51,678 nt of DNA from Gemmataceae bacterium (lineage in GTDB: Bacteria > Planctomycetota > Planctomycetia > Gemmatales > Gemmataceae): contig JAKEET010000127.1 of assembly GCA_022616435.1 (NCBI GenBank), positions 1 to 51,678 on the forward strand, written 5' to 3'. The notes beneath the pieces are model-generated. The model did no database searches. It was not told where the DNA came from and saw only the letters and a program-made list of their open reading frames with translations. The translations under genes were made by a program, and so were the position numbers. Positions 22,330 to 31,261 of the stretch are shown one piece after another. Position 1 is the stretch's first letter. Every line of letters starts with the position of its first letter.

Positions 22330-23331
22330 TCATTTCACCTTCAATCGCGCCAGGTAAATGCTGGTCTTCCCTTCGTGACTGCTGTAGTAGCTGACCCAGA
22401 GCTGGTTGTCGTGCCAGACCATGCCGGGGTAGCTGGTGTCGCCGCCGCTGGGCAACTGCAGCGCCTCGGTCAGCTTGCCGGCGCCCACGTCGAGCCGGCT
22501 CACCACCGTCTTGGCGCCCTTGGGTGGGAAGTAGCTCCGGCCGCCGACCCACCAGGCGCCGCTGGGGGCCTTGAGCAGCTCCGGCCCGCCGACGTAGGCG
22601 CCCAGGTCTTTCCACTCCCATGTCGTGTAGGGCGGCTTGCTGGCGCCGAGCAGGGCCGTGATGCCGCGGTAGCCGTCGCGGCGCTGAAGGCAGTAGAGCG
22701 CGTCGCCGTCGAAGCGCAGCGTCGCTTCCGAGGCGAACTTCTGCTGGAGGTCCGCGACTTTTTCGTACTTGACGCCGTCCTTGCTGGAAAACAGGGCCGT
22801 GCGATAGCTCTGGGCGCCGACCTTCGGGTCCCAGATGTAGGCGACGCCGTAGGCGATGTCCTTGTGCCAGGTGACGCGCCATAGCCAATGCCAGCTGGCG
22901 AGCACTCGTTCCGGCTGGGTCCACGTCTTGCCGTCCTTGGAAAAGCTCACGAACGAGTAATGGTCCTTGACCGGATCGCGGGTGGGCGGTTCAGCAGCGC
23001 CGCCGTTGAGCATCAGCCGGCCGTCGGGCGCGATGGCGACGTGCGGGTCGCGCAAATCGACGCCGGGCTTGGCCAGCACGGCGGCGGATTGCCAGTCGGC
23101 GCCGTCCTTGGACACCAGCACGCGAATCGCGCCGGCACCTTTGGCGTGACCGTCGCCTTCGCGAAAGACACAGTACCAGCGCTCTTGAAATCGAATCAGG
23201 CCGGTGAAGGCGTTGTGGGCCGCCCCGTCCCAGATCTTCCGCACCGGCGCCGCCAGCTCCAGCGCGGGCGCGCCGGCGGCGGCGAGCTCGGCGGTGCAAC
23301 CGACGAGAAGAAGCGGCAAGAACGCACGCAT
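22330..23331 (-). CDS. secreted sialidase-like (BNR-type beta-propeller) protein
   Basis: A 333-residue exported protein. The signal region ends either at a lipobox-like LVGC or further along at an AAA-type signal peptidase site, so both a lipoprotein and a soluble form are possible. The body resembles the exo-alpha-sialidase/BNR superfamily: repeated S-x-D-G-x-x-W motifs (SKDGADW, SKDGKTW, SSKDGVKY), plus GLIRFQERWYCVFREGDG and DGRLMLNGG strands. The FRIP-like arginine and the catalytic Asp/Glu/Tyr set were not confirmed, so hydrolase activity on sialic acid should not be assumed. It lies 110 bases downstream of the second kinase gene, with a small hairpin between. Confidence 0.75.
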   Translation of the reverse strand: MRAFLPLLLVGCTAELAAAGAPALELAAPVRKIWDGAAHNAFTGLIRFQERWYCVFREGDGHAKGAGAIRVLVSKDGADWQSAAVLAKPGVDLRDPHVAIAPDGRLMLNGGAAEPPTRDPVKDHYSFVSFSKDGKTWTQPERVLASWHWLWRVTWHKDIAYGVAYIWDPKVGAQSYRTALFSSKDGVKYEKVADLQQKFASEATLRFDGDALYCLQRRDGYRGITALLGASKPPYTTWEWKDLGAYVGGPELLKAPSGAWWVGGRSYFPPKGAKTVVSRLDVGAGKLTEALQLPSGGDTSYPGMVWHDNQLWVSYYSSHEGKTSIYLARLKVK

Positions 23332-23427
23332 TGGTTTTCTCCGAATGGCAGTTCATGATGACGGTGACCGGATCGCAAGTCTGATGCGGGTCTTCCTCCG
23401 CAAGCAGGTCTCGGGGAAGTAAGCCCC

Positions 23428-23440
23428 CCCTTAACAAGGG
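23428..23440 (-). terminator. weak hairpin after the kinase gene
   Basis: Directly after the stop at 23442 the minus strand reads CCCTT-GTT-AAGGG (23440-23428). The 5-bp stem is short and has no T-run, so support as a terminator is modest. Confidence 0.25.
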
Positions 23441-23441
23441 T

Positions 23442-24344
23442 TCAGAAGACGCGGCCCTCCAGAGCGTGTGAACGCTTCGCCGCTTCAAGGAAGAGGCTCT
23501 GCCAGAGAGGGACCAGCTTCGCGGCAGTCGGCCGCCTGGTCGGGTCGGAATCGAGCATGGGAATGATCAGATCTTTGAGCGGCTTGCCCAGTCCACCCTC
23601 GATGAAGAACCCCCGCAGCTCGACCGGCTCGGCGAAATCGTCTGTCGTCATGGGCTTCTGCGGGTTGGTCCCCGAGAACATCTCGGCGAACAGCAGTCCG
23701 AGCTGGTAGACGTCGCTCTTTTCGGTCGGCACGGGGCCGCCCTTGTAGTATTCCACGAGATCCGGAGTCCGATAGTTGCGGGGCATTCGGGGCCCGACGC
23801 TGGTCTTGAGCCTCTCCTGATCAAACTCCCGATTGACTTCAAGCCGCTTCATCAACCCGAAGTCGCCGAGCACGCACGAGCCGCCCTTGATGAACACGTT
23901 GGCAGGCTTGATGTCGCGGTGGACGACAGTGATGGCGGGCATCGATAGGTACTCGAGCGCGGACAGCAGCTGAAGGGCGTAGGCCATCTTCGCCATCATC
24001 AGCGGCGCGGTGCGTAGCACGTTGCCGAGCGTGTCGGGCAGATACTCGGCAACGACGAACGGATGCTCGTCGAGGTAAAGCCCTTCGTCGTACACGCGCA
24101 TCACGGCCGGGTGGTTGCACCCCTGGAGGAACTTGACCTCGTCGAGGAAGTTCTGACGCCACGCCGGTTTCGACAGCCGGCGAAAGATCTTGACAGCGAA
24201 AAGCTGCCCGCGCACCGGCCCGCAGGAGGCCAGCATGAGGTAGGTCTCGGCGGTCCCCCCGAACCCGAGCCGCTGCAGGCACGTGTAATCGGCGGCCTGC
24301 GATTTGACGACCTCCCGGAAGCGGAGGTTCAGGTATTCGTCCAT
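23442..24344 (-). CDS. Ser/Thr protein kinase-like protein
   Basis: A compact 300-residue Hanks-type kinase with no membrane segment or sensor domain. It has a glycine loop LGFGGTAETY (26-35), Lys52 in FAVKIF, catalytic HRDIKPAN (142-149), DFG (161-163) and SDVYQLG (210-216) in place of the usual SDVWSLG; the activation segment has GPRMPRNYRTPD. All catalytic residues appear intact. It starts six bases after the stop of a small winged-helix-like gene, so the two form a two-gene unit. Free-standing kinases of this type with a small helical or DNA-binding partner occur in planctomycete signalling and, in some cases, in defence loci. The role is not known. Confidence 0.85.
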   Translation of the reverse strand: MDEYLNLRFREVVKSQAADYTCLQRLGFGGTAETYLMLASCGPVRGQLFAVKIFRRLSKPAWRQNFLDEVKFLQGCNHPAVMRVYDEGLYLDEHPFVVAEYLPDTLGNVLRTAPLMMAKMAYALQLLSALEYLSMPAITVVHRDIKPANVFIKGGSCVLGDFGLMKRLEVNREFDQERLKTSVGPRMPRNYRTPDLVEYYKGGPVPTEKSDVYQLGLLFAEMFSGTNPQKPMTTDDFAEPVELRGFFIEGGLGKPLKDLIIPMLDSDPTRRPTAAKLVPLWQSLFLEAAKRSHALEGRVF

Positions 24345-24350
24345 CGCTTC

Positions 24351-24605
24351 TTACCGGACGTGAAAGAATGGCGAGTTGGGGTTGTCCAGGTCGTAGCCCC
24401 AGGCAAGTTTCTTCTCCAGGAACAGGTCGTGCCAGGCGTTGAGGATCGCCTGCTGGGTTCGCGGATCGAGCCGGCCGCCGTTGCCGCCGGCAATTCGATC
24501 GCCGATCGCGCGCAGCACGACGCCTTCCTGGGCCCAACCCGGGCCGTGGGCGGCGGACTCATTCGCGACCTGCCAGACGATTTCCTTGATTTCTTGCTCG
24601 CTCAT
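24351..24605 (-). CDS. small winged-helix-like protein paired with the kinase
   Basis: An 84-residue protein starting MSEQEIKEIVWQVANE (ATG at 24605; the ATG at 24623 adds six residues without support). Three helices are followed by a strand with LAWGYDLDNPNSPFFHV, which resembles the wing of winged-helix proteins found beside kinase or helicase genes, where the phrase usually continues into a Thr-Glu-x-Gly wing tip. Here the frame stops two residues after FFHV, so the wing may be short or truncated. It is co-directional with the kinase and 6 bases away. A DNA-binding or adaptor role is inference. Confidence 0.6.
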   Translation of the reverse strand: MSEQEIKEIVWQVANESAAHGPGWAQEGVVLRAIGDRIAGGNGGRLDPRTQQAILNAWHDLFLEKKLAWGYDLDNPNSPFFHVR

Positions 24606-24722
24606 GACCGCTGATTGTATCACACCGTGCCCCGCGCAACAACGCCGGCGACGATCCCGGCTGTCTGAGGTGCTCGATGGCCAGACACTCGCGTTCGCCG
24701 ACCTGGCCTTCTCCCGCCGCCG

Positions 24723-27299
24723 CTAGGTCACGGTCACGGTCCGCGTATTGCCGTTGCTGCTGGCGGCATCGCCCGCGGAATCGGCGTCGGCGTCGGTCGC
24801 ATCGACCGTGATGACAAACACGCCCACGCCTTCGCTATTGAAATCGAAGCTGCCGGAGGTCAGGCTCGACGTGAAGATCTCGACGTTGTCCTTGGTGACC
24901 GACACGCTGACCGAGCCCACGCCCGACCCGGCGTCCACCACGTCCCAGGTGAAGTTCTGATCGTCGGCCTCCATCTCATTGCCTTGCGAGCCGCCGAGCG
25001 TCACCAGCGGCGGGTCGACGTCGTCGTCGGTCACGGTCACCATGCGGGTGGCCATGCTGCTCAGGGCGTCGCCGGGCGATTCGTTGTCGGCGTCGGTGGC
25101 GTTGACGGTCATCACGTAGACGCCCGTGCCGAAGCTGTTGAAATCGAAGCTGCCCGTGGCGGTGGTCGCGCTGTGGATTTCGACGTTGTCGCGGGTGATG
25201 CTGACGGTGGTCGACGCCACGCCGGAGCCCGCGTCGGTCACGTCCCAGGAGAACGTCTGGTTGTCGGCGTCGGTCTGCGTCCCCTCCGAGCCGGTGAGCG
25301 TGATCACCGGCGGAGCGGTGTCGTCGTCGGTCACGGTGACCGTGAAGCTGGTCGTCGCGACGTGGCCGACCTTGTCGGTGGCCGACAGCGTGATCGTGGA
25401 TGTGCCGGCGGCCAGGTAATCCAGGACCACGTGGTTGTGGACCAGGGAGACGTTGACGATCGACGGGTTCGAGTTGCCGGCCACGGCGAAGGTCAGGAAC
25501 TCGGGCCGGCGCAGCACGGTGATGCTGTTGATGACGATGAGGTCGTCGCGCTCCAGGTCGTCCGGGAAGGTGGCGCCGGTGAAGTTGTCGAGCGGGATCT
25601 CGTCGAACACGCCGCCGCGCGGCGACGTCGGGATGGCCGCGAGCTGGTCGAGCAGCGACATGTCGCCTTCGACGACGCGGCCGAAGACGGTGAAGCCGCC
25701 GGTGTTGTTGGCGTCGTCGAGGTTGACGGCGTCGCCGACCGAGTTGTTGCCGATGTTGAAGTAGAACTGGTTGGTGGCGTTGTCGGCCGTGGACTTGGCC
25801 ATGGCGATGGTGCCGCGGACGTTGGGACGGTTCGTGGCGTCGCGCTCGTTGGCCACGGACGGATCGGCGGCGATGCCGGGGAGCGAGGTGTTGCCGCCGT
25901 TGTTGACGTACATGAACCCGCCGCCTTGCAGGACGAACGGGCTGTTGGCGCGGCGATGGAAAATGGCGTTGGCGTAATCGCCGTCGGTGACGTAGTTGAG
26001 GAAGTTGGTGACCGTGCGCGGCGCGTCCCGGTCGAACAGCTCCAGATCGAAGGTCCCCTTGTTGGTGGCGATGCGCACCAGGCTGTTGCCGAAGTCGACG
26101 TCGCGGAACACCCCGGCCAGGTCGATGGATTGATCGTTGGAGGCGGTCTCGGTCACGGTCCGGTTGGCGATGGGCGCCGCGACGAACGGGCCCGAGTTCC
26201 CCGGCTTGATCATGTTGATCGTGCCGACGAAGTCGTTGAAGTCCTTGTCGCCGCCGTTGCGGCCGTCCTCGAAGGCGAAGCGCGTGTTCGACAGCCAGCG
26301 GAAGTGCTCGGCGCCGTCGGGGTTGGCGGCGTCGAACGAGAAGTACGCCAGCGGACCGCGCGACTGCAGCGAGTTGCCCGGGTTGAAGCGCAGGAAGCTG
26401 AGGGCCGTGCCGTGCTGGATCAGGTAGAAGCCGAAGAAGCCGCCGCCGGACAAGAACCGATTGCGGACGGCGCCGACGGGGCTCCGGCGGGCGAAGACCC
26501 GGACCGAGCGCTCGATGGCGGCCTGGGCGTAGCCCTCGTCGCCGGGGTCGAGGCCGTCGATGCTGCCGGTGGCGTCGTCCACCTCGAAGAAGCCGACTTC
26601 GTTGCGAAACGGCGTGTCGGCGCGCAGCTTCTTGAAGCGCGTTCGCACGAACTGCCCGTCCACGCCGATCGCCAGGGCGGTGTCCTGGGTGTTGTAGCTC
26701 ATGTGGATGATGGCGTCGTTGAAGTCGCGGTCGCCGCCGCCGTAGACGTCTTCCCAGAACAGCCGCAGCGAGCGGTCGCCGAACGTCCGGGTGTGCAGGT
26801 GGTCGAAGCGGTCGCGGTTGGCGACGTCGATCGAGAAGAACACCTGCCGGTGCGGGATCGGGCGGTTCAGGGGATTGGTCTGCAGCACGTTCTCCAGCGT
26901 ATTGTTCTGGACCAGGTAGAAGGCCAGCTGCGTGCCGGCGGTAAACGACAGGTCGGACTCCGCCCCCTCGAAATCGCCGGCCCGGAACACGAGCTGGGCC
27001 CGGCTCATGGCCGCCTCGACATAGCCGGCGTCCCCAGGCAGCAGATCGTCGACGCGGCCCTGCGTGTCGTCCACCGTGAACACGCCGATCTCATTCCACA
27101 GCTGCGAGCGCCGCTGGAGCCACTCGAAGTGCATCGACACCTGCTGACCGGTCTGCCCGGTCACCGTGAAGATGTCGTTGGCCGGCGCCTCGCGGGCCTC
27201 GAGCCGCTCGACCTGCGGCCGAGCGCGCCGGCCGCGGTTCGACGGGCCAGTGTTGACGTGTGCGGTTTTCTTCGAGCGAAAGAAGCGGAGCCAACTCAT
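24723..27299 (-). CDS. large exported/surface protein: DUF4114 x2, cyclophilin-type PPIase, tandem Ig-like repeats
   Basis: An 858-residue protein. The N-terminus is basic, then has RPQVERLEAREAPAN, a planctomycete-specific export-associated motif. Two DUF4114-like domains follow, recognised by FWEDVYGGGDRDFNDAI (near residue 193) and FEDGRNGGDKDFNDF (near 353). A cyclophilin domain spans about residues 405-590 with FHRRANSPFVLQGG (the Arg, Phe and Gln match the catalytic set) and AMAKSTADNATNQFYFN. The rest is Ig/cadherin-like; the last 180 residues contain two tandem repeats of about 85 residues with FSWDVTDAGSGV / FTWDVVDAGSGV and TVNATDAD / TVDATDAD. Such PPIase and DUF4114 fusions are typical of planctomycete surface proteins. 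The function is probably structural or adhesive. The ribosome site is weak. It is transcribed alone. Confidence 0.85.
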   Translation of the reverse strand: MSWLRFFRSKKTAHVNTGPSNRGRRARPQVERLEAREAPANDIFTVTGQTGQQVSMHFEWLQRRSQLWNEIGVFTVDDTQGRVDDLLPGDAGYVEAAMSRAQLVFRAGDFEGAESDLSFTAGTQLAFYLVQNNTLENVLQTNPLNRPIPHRQVFFSIDVANRDRFDHLHTRTFGDRSLRLFWEDVYGGGDRDFNDAIIHMSYNTQDTALAIGVDGQFVRTRFKKLRADTPFRNEVGFFEVDDATGSIDGLDPGDEGYAQAAIERSVRVFARRSPVGAVRNRFLSGGGFFGFYLIQHGTALSFLRFNPGNSLQSRGPLAYFSFDAANPDGAEHFRWLSNTRFAFEDGRNGGDKDFNDFVGTINMIKPGNSGPFVAAPIANRTVTETASNDQSIDLAGVFRDVDFGNSLVRIATNKGTFDLELFDRDAPRTVTNFLNYVTDGDYANAIFHRRANSPFVLQGGGFMYVNNGGNTSLPGIAADPSVANERDATNRPNVRGTIAMAKSTADNATNQFYFNIGNNSVGDAVNLDDANNTGGFTVFGRVVEGDMSLLDQLAAIPTSPRGGVFDEIPLDNFTGATFPDDLERDDLIVINSITVLRRPEFLTFAVAGNSNPSIVNVSLVHNHVVLDYLAAGTSTITLSATDKVGHVATTSFTVTVTDDDTAPPVITLTGSEGTQTDADNQTFSWDVTDAGSGVASTTVSITRDNVEIHSATTATGSFDFNSFGTGVYVMTVNATDADNESPGDALSSMATRMVTVTDDDVDPPLVTLGGSQGNEMEADDQNFTWDVVDAGSGVGSVSVSVTKDNVEIFTSSLTSGSFDFNSEGVGVFVITVDATDADADSAGDAASSNGNTRTVTVT

Positions 27300-27920
27300 G
27301 GTAATCTCGCTGGGACTGACGTTCTGTTCCGATCAAGGCATGGGACGGGCAACCCTTCGCGGATGGCCCGCCGAGCGCACGTATAACTCTACTATTCGGC
27401 ACGTTCGGCAAACCCAGGTAAAAGGTGGGGATGCGGATTTGCCGATCGACGGGACGGAACGGCGGCACGACCCCGATAGTCTACCGAATCCATACGGTCG
27501 CCCCCCAGGGGGTCAACTGTATGACGGATGGAGTCGGCGAAAAGGCGGGAATTTTTCAGTGATGGGTGAGTCGGAGAGGCGCTCCGGCGTTTCTTCTCAT
27601 CTCATCTCACGAGTGTCGGCTTCGTGAGAAGAAACGGCCCGCGCAACGTCGAGTTGACCGTAACTTGTTTCTTTTGAGAGTGTTATGCTCACAGAAGTCC
27701 TGGGCTCCGCCACTGGTCAGAAAATGCGCAGTGAGAAGAAATCCATAACTACTTTGTCTGGAATGCTTTGCGAGTGGTGCTACGGAAAACAACCTAGTCT
27801 TGACATCGTTCAGATTGATCGATGATCGCAACCTGAACGGAAGTTTGGAGTTGAGTGGTGAGTCAGGCCGGGACGTCGCTGTGCTCTCCCGACCACTCAC
27901 CACTCAACACCACTCACCAC
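27300..27920. other. gene-free interval of 621 bases
   Basis: No frame here resembles a protein; the ORFs present are Arg/Ser-rich. The composition is less GC-rich than elsewhere. Contents: a minus-strand promoter candidate for the surface protein near 27375-27405 (TTGCCG followed by a weak -10), a 7-bp inverted repeat CGTTCAG (27807-27813)/CTGAACG (27833-27839), and the CCACTCAC repeats described separately. No RNA gene was recognised. Confidence 0.6.
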
Positions 27921-27925
27921 TCACA
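27850..27925. repeat. inverted and direct CCACTCAC repeats
   Basis: GTTGAGTGGTGAGT (27850-27863) is exactly complementary to ACTCACCACTCAAC (27895-27908), and the unit CCACTCAC recurs directly after it up to about 27925. It abuts the stop codon of the peptidoglycan-binding protein gene and could act as a terminator or be a mobile palindrome. Confidence 0.55.
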
Positions 27926-30008
27926 CCGCCGGGCTGACGGACAAGAAGTCGCCCCCCAGCTCCTGGTCGAAGTACGCCTCGATGAGGTAGTCCGCCACCG
28001 ACGCGCCCGGCGGGTCGGACGGGTACCTCTTCGTGAACTCGGCGAGGTGGACACGATAGGTGCTGCGGGCGAACTCTTCCGATTCCGGGCGACCGATCCT
28101 GACCACGACCCCCTTGCGCATCATGCCGGGCGCCGTGACGAAAACGCTCACCTTCTCCCCCTCGAGATCGGCCTCGTCGCCCACCGAGACAAGTTGCAGC
28201 TCCAGCTCGTCGAGCACTTCGGAGTAATAAACCACGTTGCCGCTCTCCCACAACCAGCGTGCCTTGGCGCCGCGATCGACAAAGCTCTTCGGCTTCCGGC
28301 CGTCGGTGCCCGGCGCCTCGGGGGACGCCTTGCGCAACGCCGCCCAGGTCTGGTGGCCGACGATGCCGTCCACCAGGAAGCTCGGGTCGTGAGCTTTCAT
28401 CATTTGCTGGAAGGTCCGCACCGCCTTGAGCGTCGCCGGACCGAAGATGCCGTCCACGAACAAGGGAGGATCCACGTGGTGGCCGAGCTGGTCCTGAAGA
28501 TACTCCACCCAGCCATCCACGCTCTCGTCGTTCAGACGAAGCGTCGGCTCATCTTCCTCGACGGGCGGATTGAACTCCGGCTCCGGTTCCGGCGGCGGGT
28601 CCACGATGGGGTCGTCACGCTTGCTTGGCGTGTCCGGCGTGTCGGGAGTGTCGGGCGTGCCGCCCCCTCCGGAAATGGTGAACATGACCGGAACGTTCTC
28701 GTCGCCCTGGCCGGTCTGGGCCAACGTCGCGAACCCCGCGGTCTGCGGCACGAGCTCGGCCTGGGCCGCGTTCTTCTCCCCCACCAGGTTTTCCCACTCG
28801 CAGCGCCACACCGCGGCCACCGGCGAACCCGCGGAGTACGTCACCGAGCCCTTGCAGCCCTGCTTCTCCGGCTCCGTCTCCTTCGGCGTCGTCACATACG
28901 CGAACTGGATCGAGCCGCCCGCCGGGATCGGCGTCGCCGGCTGGGTCATGAAGTCGCCGCGCTCGTTGGTCTGGCCGGACAGCGTGAGCTCGACCTGCGT
29001 GTCGTTCTTGACCGTGATCAGACAGCTCGCGTTGACCTCCGGCTGCGGCGGCGGAACCTTCGGATCCTCCTTCGGATTTTCCTTGGGCGGGTCTTCCTTG
29101 GGTCCGCCGACGGGATCGAGCGTGAAGTAGAACACCGCGTCCTTGCCGCCGACGGTCGCCGTCTTCGAGGTGAACTCGTCCTGGTTGGGGCCGCTGAGCT
29201 TCGCGGAGGACTTGTTCTGACGAATGCGAAACTTGTCGAAACGCAGCGTCCACGACGTCTTCGGGTCGATGAAGTACCGGACCGTGAAACGCACGCCGGT
29301 CCAGTGCAGCAGGGCGATGCGCTTGTTCTTGGCCTTGAACTCCGCCTGGCCCGGCGGGATCTCGGCGGGCGGAGGCGTCTCGAACTCGCCGCGATGCGGC
29401 TTTTCACCGAGGCTCGTCGGGTCCAGCTTCAAGGTATGTCCGGTGTTGTTCATCACGATGCACGTGGCGCTGAGCGGACCAAGCGCTTTCTTCAAGATGT
29501 CAATGCCGATGTCAACACCGGGGGGGAGGAACCCATCAAGGGTTTGTGCTTCCGACAGGTCGGTCTCCTCACCGCTTTCCAGGGCCTCGACACTCTCGGC
29601 CGCCGCGGCGGCGGCGAACTGCATCCTGTTCTCACCGGCCGGCGGGTTGGCGTGTTCATCCAGCAGGTCTTCGAGCGTGTCGAGCCCCTCGTGAGCCTGG
29701 AGGAACTGGCGCTTGCCGATGCTCGCCTTGATCGTGTCAAACAGCATCTGGAGATGCCGCGCATCCGGACCATTGTCGGCGACAGCCTTCTTGAACGGGG
29801 CGAACAGCACGGCAAGGCGTTCCTTCGTTTGGCCGTTCAGGGCGGCAGCCTCGGCTTCTGCCTCGGCGACCTCCGCGGCCTCGTCCAGCTCCCAGGCGTC
29901 GTCGACGTCCTCGACATCGTCCGCGGCATGCCCGTTGAGGGGCCTCAGCGTCAGCTTGGGCCGGTCGATGCCGACAACGTCCTTCCAAAAAGTGCGTAAG
30001 GCGCTCAT
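27921..30008 (-). CDS. cytoplasmic multidomain protein: helical N-terminus, two beta-sandwich domains, peptidoglycan-binding domain
   Basis: A 695-residue protein with no signal peptide. Residues 35-160 are acidic and helical. Two separate regions (about 185-260 and 345-470) look like beta-sandwich domains with an aegerolysin-style layout (CIVMNNTGHTLKL...; ITVKNDTQVELTL...GSVTY...CEWENLVG). A Pro/Asp-rich linker including TPDTPDTPDTP follows, and a PG_binding_1 domain lies at about 495-560 (FVDGIFGPATLKAVRTFQ). A C-terminal domain has alternating charged segments. Peptidoglycan-binding without an export signal suggests loading into, or anchoring to, a cell-envelope or contractile-injection-type assembly, but no other injection genes are present. 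AAGGAG lies eight bases before the ATG. The aegerolysin likeness is my reading of pattern, not a match. Confidence 0.7.
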   Translation of the reverse strand: MSALRTFWKDVVGIDRPKLTLRPLNGHAADDVEDVDDAWELDEAAEVAEAEAEAAALNGQTKERLAVLFAPFKKAVADNGPDARHLQMLFDTIKASIGKRQFLQAHEGLDTLEDLLDEHANPPAGENRMQFAAAAAAESVEALESGEETDLSEAQTLDGFLPPGVDIGIDILKKALGPLSATCIVMNNTGHTLKLDPTSLGEKPHRGEFETPPPAEIPPGQAEFKAKNKRIALLHWTGVRFTVRYFIDPKTSWTLRFDKFRIRQNKSSAKLSGPNQDEFTSKTATVGGKDAVFYFTLDPVGGPKEDPPKENPKEDPKVPPPQPEVNASCLITVKNDTQVELTLSGQTNERGDFMTQPATPIPAGGSIQFAYVTTPKETEPEKQGCKGSVTYSAGSPVAAVWRCEWENLVGEKNAAQAELVPQTAGFATLAQTGQGDENVPVMFTISGGGGTPDTPDTPDTPSKRDDPIVDPPPEPEPEFNPPVEEDEPTLRLNDESVDGWVEYLQDQLGHHVDPPLFVDGIFGPATLKAVRTFQQMMKAHDPSFLVDGIVGHQTWAALRKASPEAPGTDGRKPKSFVDRGAKARWLWESGNVVYYSEVLDELELQLVSVGDEADLEGEKVSVFVTAPGMMRKGVVVRIGRPESEEFARSTYRVHLAEFTKRYPSDPPGASVADYLIEAYFDQELGGDFLSVSPAV

Positions 30009-30231
30009 TGATTGTGCTCCTTCAAAAGAATTTCAGGGATTTCGGACGCTGCCCCGTTGGCCACGCTGGCGACGGTGTATTGGCCGCGTTACCAGCTACT
30101 CGCCGTTTGCTTGCGGTTTGCGACAAGAAAGGCCCGGCTCACAGGAAGGACGTGTATGTGGACTTTAGTACATTCGATAATGTCCCCTGGCGAGATGAGC
30201 TCAAAAACCGCTGATCGCCTGGGAATTGGGC

Positions 30232-30259
30232 TTGCTATTTCAGTGGACAAAGGTACAAT
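30232..30259 (+). promoter_or_regulatory. promoter of the restriction-modification operon, nearly leaderless
   Basis: TTGCTA (30232-30237), 16 bases, TACAAT (30254-30259). Transcription should begin at or within a base or two of the ATG at 30266, so the methyltransferase mRNA would have almost no leader. No ribosome site precedes this ATG; a second in-frame ATG lies at 30275. Confidence 0.55.
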
Positions 30260-30265
30260 CAGCGC

Positions 30266-31261
30266 ATGAAATCGATGAACCGACACCGTAAGCAACGTGA
30301 TATTCCTGTCCTCAACTCGCACGCGCCACGCCTGTCGAGCGTGTACTCGCCCGACGAACGGGTCGTTCTGTTTCAGGGTGACTGTCGAACGCTTCTTCGG
30401 GCGATTCCGAGCGCCTCCGTTCAGCTCGTGGTTACATCGCCCCCCTACAACATTGGCAAAGAGTACGAAGCACGAATTGACCTGGATGAGTACGTTCGAG
30501 CCCAAGGCCACGTCATCGGGGAATGTGTTCGTGTGTTGAAAAACAGCGGAAGCATCTGCTGGGAAACAGGAAACTACGTCGATAAGGGCGCGATCGTTCC
30601 CTTGGATAGCATTCTGTATCCCGTTTTTTCAGGATTGGGCTTGAGGCTGCGAAACCGAATCATCTGGCATTTCGAACACGGACTTCATTGTTCGCGGCGA
30701 ATGTCCGGTAGATACGAGACGATTCTGTGGTTCACCAAATCGGACGATTATGTGTTTCACTTGGACGAAATTCGAGTTCCGCAAAAATACCCCGGCAAGA
30801 AGTTCTTCAAGGGGCCCCGAGCCGGCCAGTATTCGTGTAACCCGCTGGGTAAGAATCCCGGTGATGTCTGGACAATTCCCAACGTGAAGAGTAATCACGT
30901 TGAAAAGACGGATCATCCATGTCAGTTTCCGGTCGAATTGATTGAAAGACTTGTAGTTGCATTGACAGACCCGGACGATTGGGTGCTTGATCCATTTCTT
31001 GGCACGGGAACTACCATAATCGCTGCTCTGAGGAGTGGTCGGCGCGGAGCGGGTGCCGAGATCATGTCGAAGTATGTTGACCTTGCACGAGATCGCGTCA
31101 TTGCGTCTCTGAATGGCACATTGCCCGTTCGGCCGATGGGACGGCCGGTTTTCGATCCCAAAAACGCTGGCAAGGGCCTGTTGTCGGCGCCATGGCTTAG
31201 GCAAAAAGAAACTTCCGGTAACCTGCTTCAAACGTGCGAGGATTATTCGGTGGCAGAATGA
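30266..31261 (+). CDS. type II DNA methyltransferase (beta class, TSPPY motif)
   Basis: A 331-residue site-specific methyltransferase. The catalytic motif IV, TSPPYN, is near the N-terminus (residues 57-62), and the AdoMet-binding motif I, LDPFLGTGTT (241-250), near the C-terminus, so the order is that of the beta class. The TSPPY form is compatible with N4-cytosine or N6-adenine methylation; the BglII relation of its partner, whose own enzyme is an N4-cytosine methylase, makes N4-cytosine the better guess. It protects DNA from the nuclease whose ATG overlaps its stop codon. By eye GC content is about 50 percent, well below the flanks, which suggests recent acquisition of the pair. The transcript is probably leaderless. 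Confidence 0.92.
   Translation: MKSMNRHRKQRDIPVLNSHAPRLSSVYSPDERVVLFQGDCRTLLRAIPSASVQLVVTSPPYNIGKEYEARIDLDEYVRAQGHVIGECVRVLKNSGSICWETGNYVDKGAIVPLDSILYPVFSGLGLRLRNRIIWHFEHGLHCSRRMSGRYETILWFTKSDDYVFHLDEIRVPQKYPGKKFFKGPRAGQYSCNPLGKNPGDVWTIPNVKSNHVEKTDHPCQFPVELIERLVVALTDPDDWVLDPFLGTGTTIIAALRSGRRGAGAEIMSKYVDLARDRVIASLNGTLPVRPMGRPVFDPKNAGKGLLSAPWLRQKETSGNLLQTCEDYSVAE

Noticed and set aside
24984..27386. An 800-codon rightward frame opposite the DUF4114 protein
   Set aside because: It is a low-complexity Val/Gly/Glu/Asp sequence; the leftward frame has clear domains.
27798..27826. A perfect TTGACA at about 27800 as a rightward promoter
   Set aside because: The -10 position (TGATCG) is poor and no rightward gene lies downstream for over 2 kb.
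27807..27839. Small RNA suggested by CGTTCAG/CTGAACG
   Set aside because: A 7-bp stem with a 19-base loop is too little to call an RNA gene, and no terminator follows.
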